The notes: generated by a model not told the origin, from the letters alone. A stretch of DNA of 50,322 nt from Noviherbaspirillum malthae (GCF_015352985.1 NZ_JACYXF010000045.1:1-50322), one strand, 5' to 3'; shown: positions 34,756-43,236, counted from the stretch's first letter. Program-made: numbers and translations.

Positions 34756-35757
34756 ATGTTCAAAGCGATCTATCTCACCCAGGGCGAGGACGGCCGTACG
34801 CATGCCGACATGCGCGACCTCGAGGACGCACAGCTGCCGCTTTATGACAAGGGCAATGTACTCGTCGACATCAAGTATTCGACGATGAATTACAAGGATG
34901 GTCTTGCCATTACCGGCCGCTCCCCTGTCGTGCGCAGTTTTCCGATGGTGCCCGGCATCGACTTCTGCGGCGTCGTCGCATCAAGCGAGGATCCCGAGTG
35001 GAAGCCCGGCGACAAGGTCATCGTCAACGGCTGGGGCATCGGCGAAAACCACTGGGGAGGTCTGGCGCAGCGGGCACGCGTGCGCGGAGACTGGCTGGTG
35101 CGCCTTCCGGAAGGCATGTCGATGCAGGATGCAATGGCGATCGGAACCGCAGGATACACCGCCATGCTCTGCGTGCGAGCGCTGGAAAACAATGATGTGG
35201 GACCCGATGCCGGCGAAGTGCTCGTGACCGGCGCTTCCGGCGGCGTCGGCTCGATCGCTGTTGCGGTACTGGCCAAGCTCGGATACAAGGTCACGGCTTC
35301 GACGGGGCGCCCTGCGGAATCCGGCTATCTGCGTGAACTGGGCGCGGCGGAAATCATTGATCGCTCGACCTTGTCGAGTCCGGGAAAACCGCTGCAGAAG
35401 GAGCGCTGGGCCGGCGTGATCGACAGCGTGGGCTCGCATACGCTGGCCAATGCCTGCGCTTCTACCCGCTACCGGGGCACTGTTGCCGCCTGCGGACTGG
35501 CTCAGGGCATGGACCTGCCATTGACGGTCGCGCCGTTCATCCTGCGCGGCGTGAAGCTGATTGGAATCAATAGCGTGCTGGTTCCACGCGATGAGCGCGT
35601 CGATGCCTGGACTCGTCTGGCTGCGGACCTGAGGCCCGACGCCCTTGCATCGATGTCGCATACCATCGGATTGCCGGCGGTCTTTGATATCGCCCCTGAT
35701 CTGCTTGACGGGAAGGTACGGGGGCGCACGATCGTCGATGTGAATCGCCTGGAATGA
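34756..35757 (+). CDS. AcuI/YhdH-type acryloyl-CoA reductase (MDR family)
   Basis: The 333-residue zinc-independent medium-chain reductase reduces 2-enoyl-CoA (acryloyl-CoA) with NADPH. YSTMNYKDGLAITGRSPVVRSFPMVPGIDFCGVV, GWGIGENHWGGLAQRARV and VTGASGGVGSIAVAVLAKLGYKVTASTGR are near-identical in pattern to YhdH/AcuI. It removes toxic acryloyl-CoA or supplies saturated acyl-CoA. Last gene of the plus-strand cluster, 29 bp after the racemase-like gene, with AAGGAA upstream of ATG. Confidence 0.92.
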   Translation: MFKAIYLTQGEDGRTHADMRDLEDAQLPLYDKGNVLVDIKYSTMNYKDGLAITGRSPVVRSFPMVPGIDFCGVVASSEDPEWKPGDKVIVNGWGIGENHWGGLAQRARVRGDWLVRLPEGMSMQDAMAIGTAGYTAMLCVRALENNDVGPDAGEVLVTGASGGVGSIAVAVLAKLGYKVTASTGRPAESGYLRELGAAEIIDRSTLSSPGKPLQKERWAGVIDSVGSHTLANACASTRYRGTVAACGLAQGMDLPLTVAPFILRGVKLIGINSVLVPRDERVDAWTRLAADLRPDALASMSHTIGLPAVFDIAPDLLDGKVRGRTIVDVNRLE

Positions 35758-35903
35758 GTCGTCACGCCAGCAAGGGGCCGATGCCGTCGAAGCAGGCAGG
35801 CAAACAGCATCCGATTCGCCGTAGCCTGCCGTTCTTGTATGAGCAATCGGCAAGCCGCCATGAAGAGAGGCTGCACCTGCTCGAGATCGGCAATCCGGCA
35901 ATG

Positions 35904-35949
35904 AAAAAAGCGCGGGCAGCGATCATGATCGCTCGAAAGCTTCCGCGCT
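35904..35949 (-). terminator. Terminator of the hemerythrin gene with nested palindrome
   Basis: Outer arms AGCGCGG (35909-35915) and CCGCGCT (35943-35949) enclose the perfect 16-bp palindrome AGCGATCATGATCGCT (35918-35933). A-run 35904-35909 gives a U-tract on the minus strand. It lies 17 bp beyond the hemerythrin stop and also after acuI on the plus strand. Confidence 0.65.
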
Positions 35950-35965
35950 ATTTCACGGATTTCTC

Positions 35966-36529
35966 TCAGGCTTTCTCTGCCAGTTCACGCAGCAGTGCAC
36001 GCTTGCGCGTCGCCAGTTTTTTCCCGAGCTTCTCCATGTCGACCTTTGCCTTGCGGGCTTTCTTGAACATTTCATTCTGTTCTTCTTCGACATGGTGGTC
36101 GACGTACTCGCCCAGTACGGTGACCTTGGCGTCGTAGTACTCATCCGACGCCGGCATCGACTGGATCTGCTTGATCAGGTCTTTCGCGCTTGCGTGCTCG
36201 ACTTCCGCCTCGTTCATGAGGTCGCGGTCGTCGATCGCCTTGCGGACGGCCGGATAAAAAATCTCCTCTTCAATCTGCGTGTGCACCGTCAGCTCCGTGC
36301 AGATGGTCTGGACGAGTGCCTGCTTGTCCTCCTCGCTGCCTTTTTCCTTGAGCTTGTCGAAATCCTTGAAGAGCTTCTTGACCTTTTTGTGATCGTCTTT
36401 CAGCAGCGCGATCGCATCATAAGTCTTGGCAGGCCGTGCAGTCTTGGATGCGGCCTTGGATGCGGTTTTGGCAGCAGGCTTCGCGTCAGCCTTGGTCTTT
36501 GGCGTTGCTGATTCAGCAGTTGCGCGCAT
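35966..36529 (-). CDS. Hemerythrin-domain protein with Lys/Ala-rich N-terminal tail
   Basis: The 187-residue protein has a basic, low-complexity tail (about residues 2-36: repeats of K-A-S/T and PAAKTASKAASKTARPAK) resembling histone H1-like tails. A hemerythrin HHE domain follows, with four-helix bundle ligands visible in LLKDDHKKVKKLF, LTVHTQIEEEIFYP, VEHASAKDL and YVDHHVEEEQNEMF. Bacterial hemerythrins bind O2, NO or iron in stress defence. ATG at 36529 follows GGAGA. The tail suggests nucleic acid or polyanion association, which is inference. Confidence 0.88.
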   Translation of the reverse strand: MRATAESATPKTKADAKPAAKTASKAASKTARPAKTYDAIALLKDDHKKVKKLFKDFDKLKEKGSEEDKQALVQTICTELTVHTQIEEEIFYPAVRKAIDDRDLMNEAEVEHASAKDLIKQIQSMPASDEYYDAKVTVLGEYVDHHVEEEQNEMFKKARKAKVDMEKLGKKLATRKRALLRELAEKA

Positions 36530-36627
36530 TGGTGTTCTCCCGTTCGGTTTAATGAAGTACGAATTGGTACGTGACGGAAGCTTACTCGCGCGCAATACGC
36601 GAGATGTCGAATAGCGCAAAGGTCGGC

Positions 36628-36660
36628 ATGCTAACGGCAGCCGTGCGCTGCCGTTAGCAT
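36628..36660. other. Perfect 14-bp stem hairpin
   Basis: ATGCTAACGGCAGC and GCTGCCGTTAGCAT flank a 5-base loop. It lies between the hemerythrin gene (start 36529) and the PilZ gene stop (36804), in a 275-bp gap without a gene. A TATCTTTT stretch follows on the plus strand only, so as a minus-strand PilZ terminator it is imperfect. It may be a weak terminator or a mobile hairpin element. Confidence 0.6.
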
Positions 36661-36803
36661 TATCTTTTGATTTGAGTCATCCATGCACGTTTGCGGTGGA
36701 AGGACAGCGGAAGCCCTGACAAGCGCAGTCATGTCATCAATGGCCGAGAGCGCGCGAGAGACTTCAATCAAATAGAGACCGGACATGCAGGCGGCAATCA
36801 TGC

Positions 36804-37154
36804 CTATTGCAGCATCGCATCCGCATTGCCTTCCTCAAGCAGCAGACGACTGTCCGGATCCATGTCGACCAGCCTGATACCGACATGAAAGCGATGATCG
36901 CTGCGGACGGCGCAATGCACTGCCGTACCCCATGCATTGATACGCCGCCTCCCGTGCCGGGTCGTCACTTCGAACGCAACTGCGCATCGCACTCCGGCAG
37001 GAACCGCAATGCCAGTGACCAGCCCCATGCCTTGCGACGACAGGTCGATGGCGGTCGCCTTGCATGGACCGGTTGACGGTAAGAGCAATCGCGTCGGAAT
37101 ACTGACCGTGACCCTGTTTGAGCACCGCTTCTCGGATGCGGCCTTGCTGTACAT
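36804..37154 (-). CDS. PilZ-domain protein (c-di-GMP receptor candidate)
   Basis: The 116-residue protein is little more than a PilZ domain: Arg-rich start KRCSNRVTVSIPTRLLL with the RxxxR element, strand CKATAIDLSSQGMGLVTG carrying the D/NxSxxG c-di-GMP motif (DLSSQG), then a beta-barrel with FHVGIRLVDMDPDSRLLLEE. AAGGAAG precedes ATG at 37154. Both c-di-GMP motifs appear intact. A PAS-GGDEF-EAL protein is encoded 2 kb away (39157), though no operon link exists. Confidence 0.82.
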   Translation of the reverse strand: MYSKAASEKRCSNRVTVSIPTRLLLPSTGPCKATAIDLSSQGMGLVTGIAVPAGVRCAVAFEVTTRHGRRRINAWGTAVHCAVRSDHRFHVGIRLVDMDPDSRLLLEEGNADAMLQ

Positions 37155-37521
37155 AGACTTCCTTACAAGCTTGCTGTACTGGCATGTCGGTCTGCCCGTA
37201 CAAGACTATTCTGTAAAGAAATTATTACATGAATGGACTATTTCTCCAATGCATCTAGGCCGATACAAGTGCCGCCTCCAGGTAATTCCGGCAGGGCTAC
37301 TCGCCTGCGTATATGCGCATTCTGCATGCCGGTTATTGTGCAAGCAGCATCCTGCTGCCTTTCAACTGGTTGATTGATTAATCCCTGTCCGTCCCCATCT
37401 TATCTTTAAAGCTCGGGCTGAATCAGTTCACGGAAGATTACTGGGCTGCATCGACGCATTGTCCTTCAAGGCTCATGTCGTGTTCCGCACCAACTCACCA
37501 GGAAAGGCATCAGGCAACACC
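37155..37521. other. Intergenic region, divergent promoters presumed
   Basis: This 367-bp gap between the divergent PilZ gene and the small protein gene at 37522 is AT-rich (for example TTGATTGATTAAT near 37371-37383). I see no gene with a credible start and no clear stem-loop. Confidence 0.4.
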
Positions 37522-37836
37522 ATGTTCAAGAAAAGCAAAGGCGGTTCCACCTTCAAGAGCGGCAAGGTGTCATCCGGGGCCGCCGAAAGGAAGGAACTGC
37601 TGCAGGAAATGGGCTATACCTTCGACAGCGTCACGAAAAAGTCCGGCTGGAGCTGGAGCACGCCGACTGCCGGTTCCGAGCGCAATCAGCCTACCGAAGG
37701 CGATGCAATTGCCGACGCCTGGCGAGATGCAGGCGAACGCACTCAGGCGGCGATGAATATTCCCGCCGATACCTGGGAACGCATGAGCGACAGGGAGCAG
37801 AGCGAACTGATCCAGGAAGCCTTGTCCGGTGGCTGA
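37522..37836 (+). CDS. Small hypothetical protein
   Basis: The 104-residue hydrophilic protein has a basic Ser/Lys/Gly-rich N-terminus (MFKKSKGGSTFKSGKVSSGAAERK), a middle LQEMGYTFDSVTKKSGWSWSTPTAGS, and an acidic helical C-terminus (ADAWRDAGERTQAAMNIPADTWERMSDREQSELIQEAL). No transmembrane segment or known domain recognised. The open frame begins earlier at 37459, but ATG at 37522 looks the better start; no strong ribosome site. Codon use fits the neighbours, supporting a real gene. Confidence 0.6.
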   Translation: MFKKSKGGSTFKSGKVSSGAAERKELLQEMGYTFDSVTKKSGWSWSTPTAGSERNQPTEGDAIADAWRDAGERTQAAMNIPADTWERMSDREQSELIQEALSGG

Positions 37837-37924
37837 GCCCCAATCGCATCCGATGGCGGGATGGATGCCCCGAGGAAGCATGACTGCCTTGCTGCGAGCT
37901 TCGAAAGCGGGAAAAATATTGCCT

Positions 37925-37941
37925 TATTGCATTGCACAATA
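37925..37941. promoter_or_regulatory. PhaR-like dyad upstream of phasin gene
   Basis: TATTGCATTGCACAATA contains TGCA-T-TGCA and outer arms TATTG/CAATA. It lies just upstream of the phasin promoter. PhaR, the polyhydroxyalkanoate-responsive repressor, recognises TGCA-rich dyads before phasin genes in related bacteria. Assignment by position and resemblance. Confidence 0.4.
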
Positions 37942-37947
37942 AAAACA

Positions 37948-37975
37948 TTGAAACTCTTCGCAATCTCTTTATACT
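37948..37975 (+). promoter_or_regulatory. Sigma-70 promoter of the phasin gene
   Basis: The -35 TTGAAA (37948-37953) and -10 TATACT (37970-37975) are separated by 16 bases. A start near 37982 gives a leader of about 64 bases to ATG 38046. Confidence 0.55.
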
Positions 37976-38045
37976 GCCCACCTTGCACCGCACAAAACCA
38001 GTGCAGTTTTCATGCTCTCCAACCTCTGCCATAAGGAATACGTTG

Positions 38046-38702
38046 ATGTTTCCCATGAACGACCAATTCGCGACCTTCTTCCAGACCTTGCAGCCCGCAA
38101 ATTCCCAATTCGCCAGCCTGTTTCAGAATTTCGGCCCGGCTAACGAGCAATTCCTGGGCACAGCCAAGGCCAACGCTGAAAAGCAATTGGCATTCCTTAC
38201 GACAGTGACGGAAGCTGTGGTCGACGGCGTCAGCAAGGTTGCCGAACTCAACATCAATGCCTGCAAGGCGTCGCTCGAAGAGTCGAAAACCATTACAAGC
38301 CAGATCCTTGCAGCAAAAGAGCCGCAGGAAGCGCTGCAGCTGGTGGCATCGCTCCAGCAGCCGACCCTGACCAAGCTCGCTGCATACAATCGCCATCTCG
38401 CCGATATCGCTTCGGGTACCCAGACCGCCCTCTCCTCGGCACTGCAGGCTCAAGCCAAGGAAGCTTCCCGCCAGTTCACCGAAGCCGTCGACGGCGCGGC
38501 CAAAAACGCGCCGGCCGGTTCCGAAAACGTTGTGGCGCTCATGAAGACGGCAATTGCCAATGCCACCGCCGGTTACGACCAGATCAACAGCGCCGCACGC
38601 CAGGCAACCGAAGCTGTCCAGGCCAACGTCGCCGCATCCGTCGACCAGGCTGCGAAAGTGGCCGAGCAGGTGGCAGCAACCGCGGCGCGCACCCGCAAGT
38701 AA
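38046..38702 (+). CDS. Phasin family protein
   Basis: The 218-residue amphipathic helical protein coats polyhydroxyalkanoate granules. It has the phasin N-terminus MFPMNDQFATFFQTLQPANSQFASLFQNFG and long Ala-rich helices with TTVTEAVVDGVSKVAELNINACKASLEESKTI and KEPQEALQLVASLQQPTLTKLAAYNRHLADIASGTQ, and a C-terminus rich in Ala/Val/Glu. ATG at 38046 follows AAGGAA (7-base spacing). A promoter, PhaR-like dyad and strong terminator bracket it, so it is monocistronic. No PHA synthase gene is in the window. Confidence 0.93.
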   Translation: MFPMNDQFATFFQTLQPANSQFASLFQNFGPANEQFLGTAKANAEKQLAFLTTVTEAVVDGVSKVAELNINACKASLEESKTITSQILAAKEPQEALQLVASLQQPTLTKLAAYNRHLADIASGTQTALSSALQAQAKEASRQFTEAVDGAAKNAPAGSENVVALMKTAIANATAGYDQINSAARQATEAVQANVAASVDQAAKVAEQVAATAARTRK

Positions 38703-38725
38703 TTGCAGCATCTGCAGGTAATCCG

Positions 38726-38750
38726 GGCCGCTTTGCGGCCTTTTCCTTTT
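38726..38750 (+). terminator. Rho-independent terminator after phasin gene
   Basis: GGCCGC-TTT-GCGGCC stem followed by TTTTCCTTTT, 23 bp after the phasin stop. Confidence 0.9.
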
Positions 38751-39156
38751 GTGCCCCATGTAACCTGCAGTCTCGACATGATGAGGCACCGACTGTCATA
38801 TCGATATTGCCGCGCGCCCGTTTTCCCTGCCGCGCCCGAACACCGTTCATACCGATAACTATCCGCTGCCCAAGTTAGGCGGGGAGGTGTGATGCAGTCA
38901 TCGAGAATGACGACCCTGCATATCACCTGATACCAATCCCAAGGCATGGCGTGACAGATGAGAACAATGGATTTTTCGTCCGGCTCTCGTCTGACAAGGC
39001 CGAGGTTGCAAATGAGGAATCCATAGCGGATCTATGGATGACGGGCACAACGCGGGCAGGCGGAAAAAGACGCGATCTCATGGCATGTCAGGCCTTGGGA
39101 TTGGTAATAAGCCTGCTGCCATGCTCCCGGCAGGCTCCATCAGGCAAGAAGACTTC

Positions 39157-41736
39157 ATGACCAGACCTAGCATCCAGGAATTGCAGCTGCAAATCGCGCA
39201 GCTGGAAAAGACTTGCGAAGAAAAATCGGCTGCACTGGCTTCGGCAGAAGGCTCGTTGGCGCAAACCAGGGCCCAGCTTGATGAGGTCATGCACATCTAT
39301 CAAACCACCTTTGATCTTGCGGCGATAGGTATTGCGCATCTGACGCTGGACGGGCAGTGGCTGCGCGTCAATCCGTTTCTGTGCGAGCTGCTGGGTTATG
39401 GCCAGGAGGAGTTGAAGACAAAGACGTTTCAGGAGCTGACCTATCCCGGCGATCTCGCACTCGATCTGCAGCTGCTTTCGGAACTGATCAACGGCAAGCG
39501 CTCGTCGTATTCGATCCAGAAGCGCTACCTCACCAAAAGCGGCGATCCGCTCTGGACTCAACTGAATGTCTCGCTGGTGCGCGATGTGAACGGATCGCCC
39601 AGCTACTTCATCTGCATCATCAAGAACATCGATGCGCGTATCCGCGCCCAGGAGCAGGGAGAACAGATCCGCGCCCGCCTGAAGGCCGTTCTCGACAGTC
39701 TCAGCGAAGGCGTTCTCGTTTATTCCGACAAGGGCAAGCTGCTGGAGGCCAACCCGGCCGCCATGCGGCTGTTCGAATACCAGACGCAAGCCGACATACG
39801 ATCGGCATCCGACGCACTGACGAATCTCTTTGAAGCCACGACGCTCGACGGCCAGCCGATTCCGCTCGAAGACTGGCCTGTTACCAGATTGCTGCAAGGC
39901 GAAACGGTGTCCAACATGGAAATGGTCGTGAGCCGCCGCAATTCCGGCAGGTCGTGGATTGCCAGCGTCTCCGGCGCTCTCGTGCGTCATTCCCAGCTGC
40001 AGGGACCGCTTGCCGTCCTGACCTTCAAGGACATCACCAAGCGCCTGATGGCAGAGACCGCCTTGCGTGTCAGCGAACAGCGGCTGCGCCTGGCATTCGA
40101 CCATATCCCCGACATGGTCCTGATCTACGACACCGACCAGCGTATTCAGTATGCCAATCTTGCCGCCGCCTATGCCATCGGCCAAAGCGATACGGATCTG
40201 ATTGGCCAGCACGCCCGAAATGCCTCTCCCGGATCCATCCTGAACTTGTGGCGCCCGCTGATTGAAGCGACGCTCGCCTCGGCTACACTGCAGGCGGACG
40301 ATGTCGAATTCAATACTGCGGAAGGCGTCCGCAACCTGCGTGTCACTTGCGTTCCCATTACCGAAGGAAGCCAGACGGTAAGGGAAATCATGGTGCTCTG
40401 CCACGATTACAGCGAACGGCGGCAGGCCGAAGAAAAAGTCAGACAGGCCGCATTGCACGATCCTTTGACGGAATTGCCCAACCGGGCCCTGCTTTATGAA
40501 TATGCGCGCCACGCCTTCGCGGCGGCGAAACGCGCCGGGCATGAAGTGTCGGTGCTGTTCATTGATCTGGACCGTTTCAAGCCGATCAACGACGTGCATG
40601 GTCATGAGGTGGGCGATATGGTGCTGCGCCAGGTAGCCAGACGTCTGCGCCGCAGCATGCGCGGCGAGGATATCGTCTTCAGGCTCGGCGGCGACGAATT
40701 CCTGGCCCTCGTGCCCCATCACGGCGAAGCGATGGCCGGACAGAAAGTCGCGCAGCACTTGATGGAAGCGATGAGCGGTCCCTATCAGGTCGGCTCGATG
40801 GAAGCATCCCTGTCGTGCTCCATCGGCATCAGCGTTTATCCTCGCAATGGAATCGACGTCGACATGCTGATCGGCCATGCGGATGCAGCCATGTACATTG
40901 CCAAGCAGATGGGGCGCAACACCATACAGCAATACACCTCCTCGCTGGCCGAGCGCGTGTACATGCAGTCCCTCATTGAAGAAGGCATCAAGAATGCGCT
41001 CAAGCGCGATGAGTTCTCGCTGTACTATCAGCCGCTCGTGGATATGTCGACCCACCAGGTCGTGAGCGTCGAGGCGCTGCTGCGCTGGCCGAGCAACGGC
41101 ATGGGCCCGGACCGATTCATTCATGTCGCGGAAACCACCGGCTTGATCGGCCGCCTGGGCGAATGGGTCTTCTCCGAGGCGTGCCGCCAGCATGCGGCCT
41201 GGATCAGCGAAGGCTTGCCGGCCATTCCGATTGCAGTCAATGTATCGCCTGTCCAGTTCAAGAAAAAGGATTTTGCGGCCTATCTCGAAGAGACGATGCA
41301 TGACCACCGCATCGGGCCTGACGGCGTACAGATCGAGCTGACGGAGACCGCAGTCATGGAAGACATCGACCATGCGATCGGCATGCTGAGCCGGCTGCGC
41401 GACAATGGCATCAAGATCTCGCTCGACGACTTCGGCACCGGCTACTCGAGCCTGAACTACCTGAGCCGCTTGCCGCTCGACAAGATCAAGGTCGACAAAT
41501 CCTTCGTGCACCGGCTGCAGGAAGACACGGCGAGCCGGGCGATCATCGAGGCCATCATTGCGATGGGACGTACGCTCGATCTCGAGATCGTTGCAGAAGG
41601 CATCGAATCAGATTCGACCATGCAGTATCTGCGGCGCCATGGCTGCCACCAGGCTCAGGGATATCATGTCTGCAAGCCCGTAGCGGGCAAGAACTTTGCG
41701 AACTGGTACCGGGAATATTCTTCGGCCTTGCATTGA
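39157..41736 (+). CDS. PAS-GGDEF-EAL signalling protein (diguanylate cyclase/phosphodiesterase)
   Basis: The 859-residue protein (from ATG 39157) has an N-terminal coiled coil (residues 1-45), PAS domains at about 45-170, 175-300 and 305-430, then GGDEF (510-region) and EAL domains. The cyclase motif GGDEF (511-515) is intact, with an inhibitory I-site RGED (502-505). The phosphodiesterase motif EAL (639-641), DDFGTGYSS and AEGIE are also intact, so both activities are possible. No transmembrane helix, so cytoplasmic. Upstream Met residues at 39121 and 39034 are alternative starts; no ribosome site clearly decides. Possible functional partner of the PilZ protein at 36804. Confidence 0.92.
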   Translation: MTRPSIQELQLQIAQLEKTCEEKSAALASAEGSLAQTRAQLDEVMHIYQTTFDLAAIGIAHLTLDGQWLRVNPFLCELLGYGQEELKTKTFQELTYPGDLALDLQLLSELINGKRSSYSIQKRYLTKSGDPLWTQLNVSLVRDVNGSPSYFICIIKNIDARIRAQEQGEQIRARLKAVLDSLSEGVLVYSDKGKLLEANPAAMRLFEYQTQADIRSASDALTNLFEATTLDGQPIPLEDWPVTRLLQGETVSNMEMVVSRRNSGRSWIASVSGALVRHSQLQGPLAVLTFKDITKRLMAETALRVSEQRLRLAFDHIPDMVLIYDTDQRIQYANLAAAYAIGQSDTDLIGQHARNASPGSILNLWRPLIEATLASATLQADDVEFNTAEGVRNLRVTCVPITEGSQTVREIMVLCHDYSERRQAEEKVRQAALHDPLTELPNRALLYEYARHAFAAAKRAGHEVSVLFIDLDRFKPINDVHGHEVGDMVLRQVARRLRRSMRGEDIVFRLGGDEFLALVPHHGEAMAGQKVAQHLMEAMSGPYQVGSMEASLSCSIGISVYPRNGIDVDMLIGHADAAMYIAKQMGRNTIQQYTSSLAERVYMQSLIEEGIKNALKRDEFSLYYQPLVDMSTHQVVSVEALLRWPSNGMGPDRFIHVAETTGLIGRLGEWVFSEACRQHAAWISEGLPAIPIAVNVSPVQFKKKDFAAYLEETMHDHRIGPDGVQIELTETAVMEDIDHAIGMLSRLRDNGIKISLDDFGTGYSSLNYLSRLPLDKIKVDKSFVHRLQEDTASRAIIEAIIAMGRTLDLEIVAEGIESDSTMQYLRRHGCHQAQGYHVCKPVAGKNFANWYREYSSALH

Positions 41737-41899
41737 ACTGCTCAAGGCCGCCTGCCGTCCGCAGCTCGGGATTTCACTCCTGGAAGAGCAGTCGGATGGC
41801 TGTGATTGCCGGCTGTAATAATTGACAACAATTTTGCTACAACCGAATCAGGCGCATTGCATCTAAATTGGAAGTCAATGCTTCCAGAGGAGCGCAGAA

Positions 41900-42244
41900 A
41901 TGAACGGAGCAAAGTTTTTATTCAGCAAGGCTTTCCTGCTCGCAGCCGCGGCCTCGGCGCCTGTATTTGCAAACGCACAAGCAGCAAAGACAGCGCCGCT
42001 GGTCGAAGTCAGTCTCACCAATGTCAAAGCCGCAATTGCGAAAGCCATTCAAGCCGACGTCGAGAAAATTCCCTTGATGATAAAGGTGCCTGCAGAAACC
42101 GCGAAGAAGGTCTGCAATGTCACAAGCGAGGGTCTTGCGCCCCAAGCCAACAGCGGCGTGCCGAGTTGCCCGGCAGATAAAACATCGGTAGAGCTGAATG
42201 ATGCGGTGAAGCAGGAGATTGCGAAAAGCAGTTCCTCGAAATAG
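41900..42244 (+). CDS. Small secreted protein of unknown function
   Basis: The 114-residue protein has a clear Sec signal peptide (MNGAKFLFSKAFLLAAAASAPVFANAQA; cleavage near ANA-QA) and a mature part of about 87 residues with two cysteines (AKKVCNVTS and VPSCPADK) that could pair in the periplasm, and a Ser/Lys C-terminus. An AGAGGAG ribosome site precedes ATG. No family recognised. Confidence 0.75.
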   Translation: MNGAKFLFSKAFLLAAAASAPVFANAQAAKTAPLVEVSLTNVKAAIAKAIQADVEKIPLMIKVPAETAKKVCNVTSEGLAPQANSGVPSCPADKTSVELNDAVKQEIAKSSSSK

Positions 42245-42346
42245 ACTGACTATAAGGCCGGAGTAGCATATGCTCTTCATTAGGGATGCGGCCAACCTCT
42301 TTGTTCGCCGATAATGACCGACTCTACCCGTACTCATGGAGGCGTT

Positions 42347-42631
42347 ATGGCTGGGCAAGAACTTGAAATGACTGAAGACGGGGTGCTTTTCACCATCGAC
42401 GTGGACGCCGCCACGCATCAATGCCTGATATCAAGAGAAGCATTGAACAAGCTGTCCCAGCTGAAAAACGTCGACGCGAGCGATGCCGATGCACTGGATA
42501 TATTCAAAGCCTTCGAGGCCTATATACGGCCTGTTGCCCATGATCTTTTCAAGGCAAGGCGGCCACAGAAAACCATCCGCCTGACATCGGACTGCATCAC
42601 TCGCGCTTATGATTGCACTACCAGGCACTGA
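42347..42631 (+). CDS. DUF1488-like small protein
   Basis: The 94-residue protein contains VLFTIDVDAATHQCLISREALNKLS, which resembles the V.CLIS.EAL pattern of DUF1488 proteins, then a helical part DIFKAFEAYIRPVAHDLFKARR. The open frame could begin at 42314, but ATG 42347 has GGAGG just upstream. Cytoplasmic, function unknown; first of three small genes in a row on the plus strand. Confidence 0.65.
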   Translation: MAGQELEMTEDGVLFTIDVDAATHQCLISREALNKLSQLKNVDASDADALDIFKAFEAYIRPVAHDLFKARRPQKTIRLTSDCITRAYDCTTRH

Positions 42632-42730
42632 GAGCATCCGACACTCTGGAATCGCGGCGGATCGGCGTTGATGCTGCACGACGCGCGCCAGACCAAGCGG
42701 ACTCGCGCGACCGGTTGCCGGGAGAATGCC

Positions 42731-43162
42731 ATGTACCTACCGCAGGACATCTTCGATAAGGCGGTACTCTTCCTCGCTCTTGCCAAAATCGACGGCGATG
42801 AAGAGAAAGCTGCATTGGTCAGGAACGAAATCAGGCATACCTACCGGCGCAAGTTCGGCACGGATGATTTGTGGCTGCAGCAGGTCGAAACATTGTCGAA
42901 CCAGGTGTTGGCAATTGCCGCCGGCATGACCGTCCAGGCCCATCTGCAACGCTTTCTGAACGAAGCCATCGCCATCCGTGGCGAACTCGATGACGATATG
43001 GAAGAGCCCCGTGGACTGAAAAAGGGATTGCGCCGCCTCTCCATCCTGCGGGGCCATGAACATCCGCAGGCCAGACCGCAGCAGTCGCTGAAAAATTGCA
43101 GACAGCTGTTCGCGATTGCCCAAGCCTACGAGAGTCAGCGCAAGTACGGTATTCGCGATTAA
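42731..43162 (+). CDS. Hypothetical helical protein
   Basis: The 143-residue soluble protein (MYLPQDIFDKAVLFLALAKIDGDEEKAALVRNEIRHTYRRKFG...) is mostly helical with a basic C-terminal third (KKGLRRLSILRGHEHPQARPQQSLKN). No known domain recognised. ATG 42731 chosen because GGAGAA lies 5 bases before; the open frame extends back to 42668. Codon use and spacing suggest a real gene. Confidence 0.6.
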   Translation: MYLPQDIFDKAVLFLALAKIDGDEEKAALVRNEIRHTYRRKFGTDDLWLQQVETLSNQVLAIAAGMTVQAHLQRFLNEAIAIRGELDDDMEEPRGLKKGLRRLSILRGHEHPQARPQQSLKNCRQLFAIAQAYESQRKYGIRD

Positions 43163-43236
43163 GCAATCCATGCCGATGCCAACCGTTGCTTCATATTAGA
43201 ATGCAACGACTGTCATCAAACAGGCTACGGACCACC

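Noticed and set aside
35754..36137. 127-codon plus frame after acuI
   Set aside because: Covers the hemerythrin terminator and antisense of the hemerythrin gene; no ribosome site.
36937..37377. 146-codon plus frame opposite the PilZ gene
   Set aside because: Half of it is antisense to the PilZ domain gene; no coherent domain.
38951..39160. Short plus-strand frame before the GGDEF-EAL gene (69 codons)
   Set aside because: No ribosome site and no domain; low-hydrophobic start followed by a composition change. Too weak to call.
39088..41511. 807-codon minus-strand open frame
   Set aside because: Entirely antisense to the PAS-GGDEF-EAL gene, which has clear domains; no recognisable protein features.
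41806..42180. 124-codon plus frame overlapping the small secreted protein
   Set aside because: The 41900 frame has a signal peptide and ribosome site; this one is Arg/Ser-rich and unsupported.
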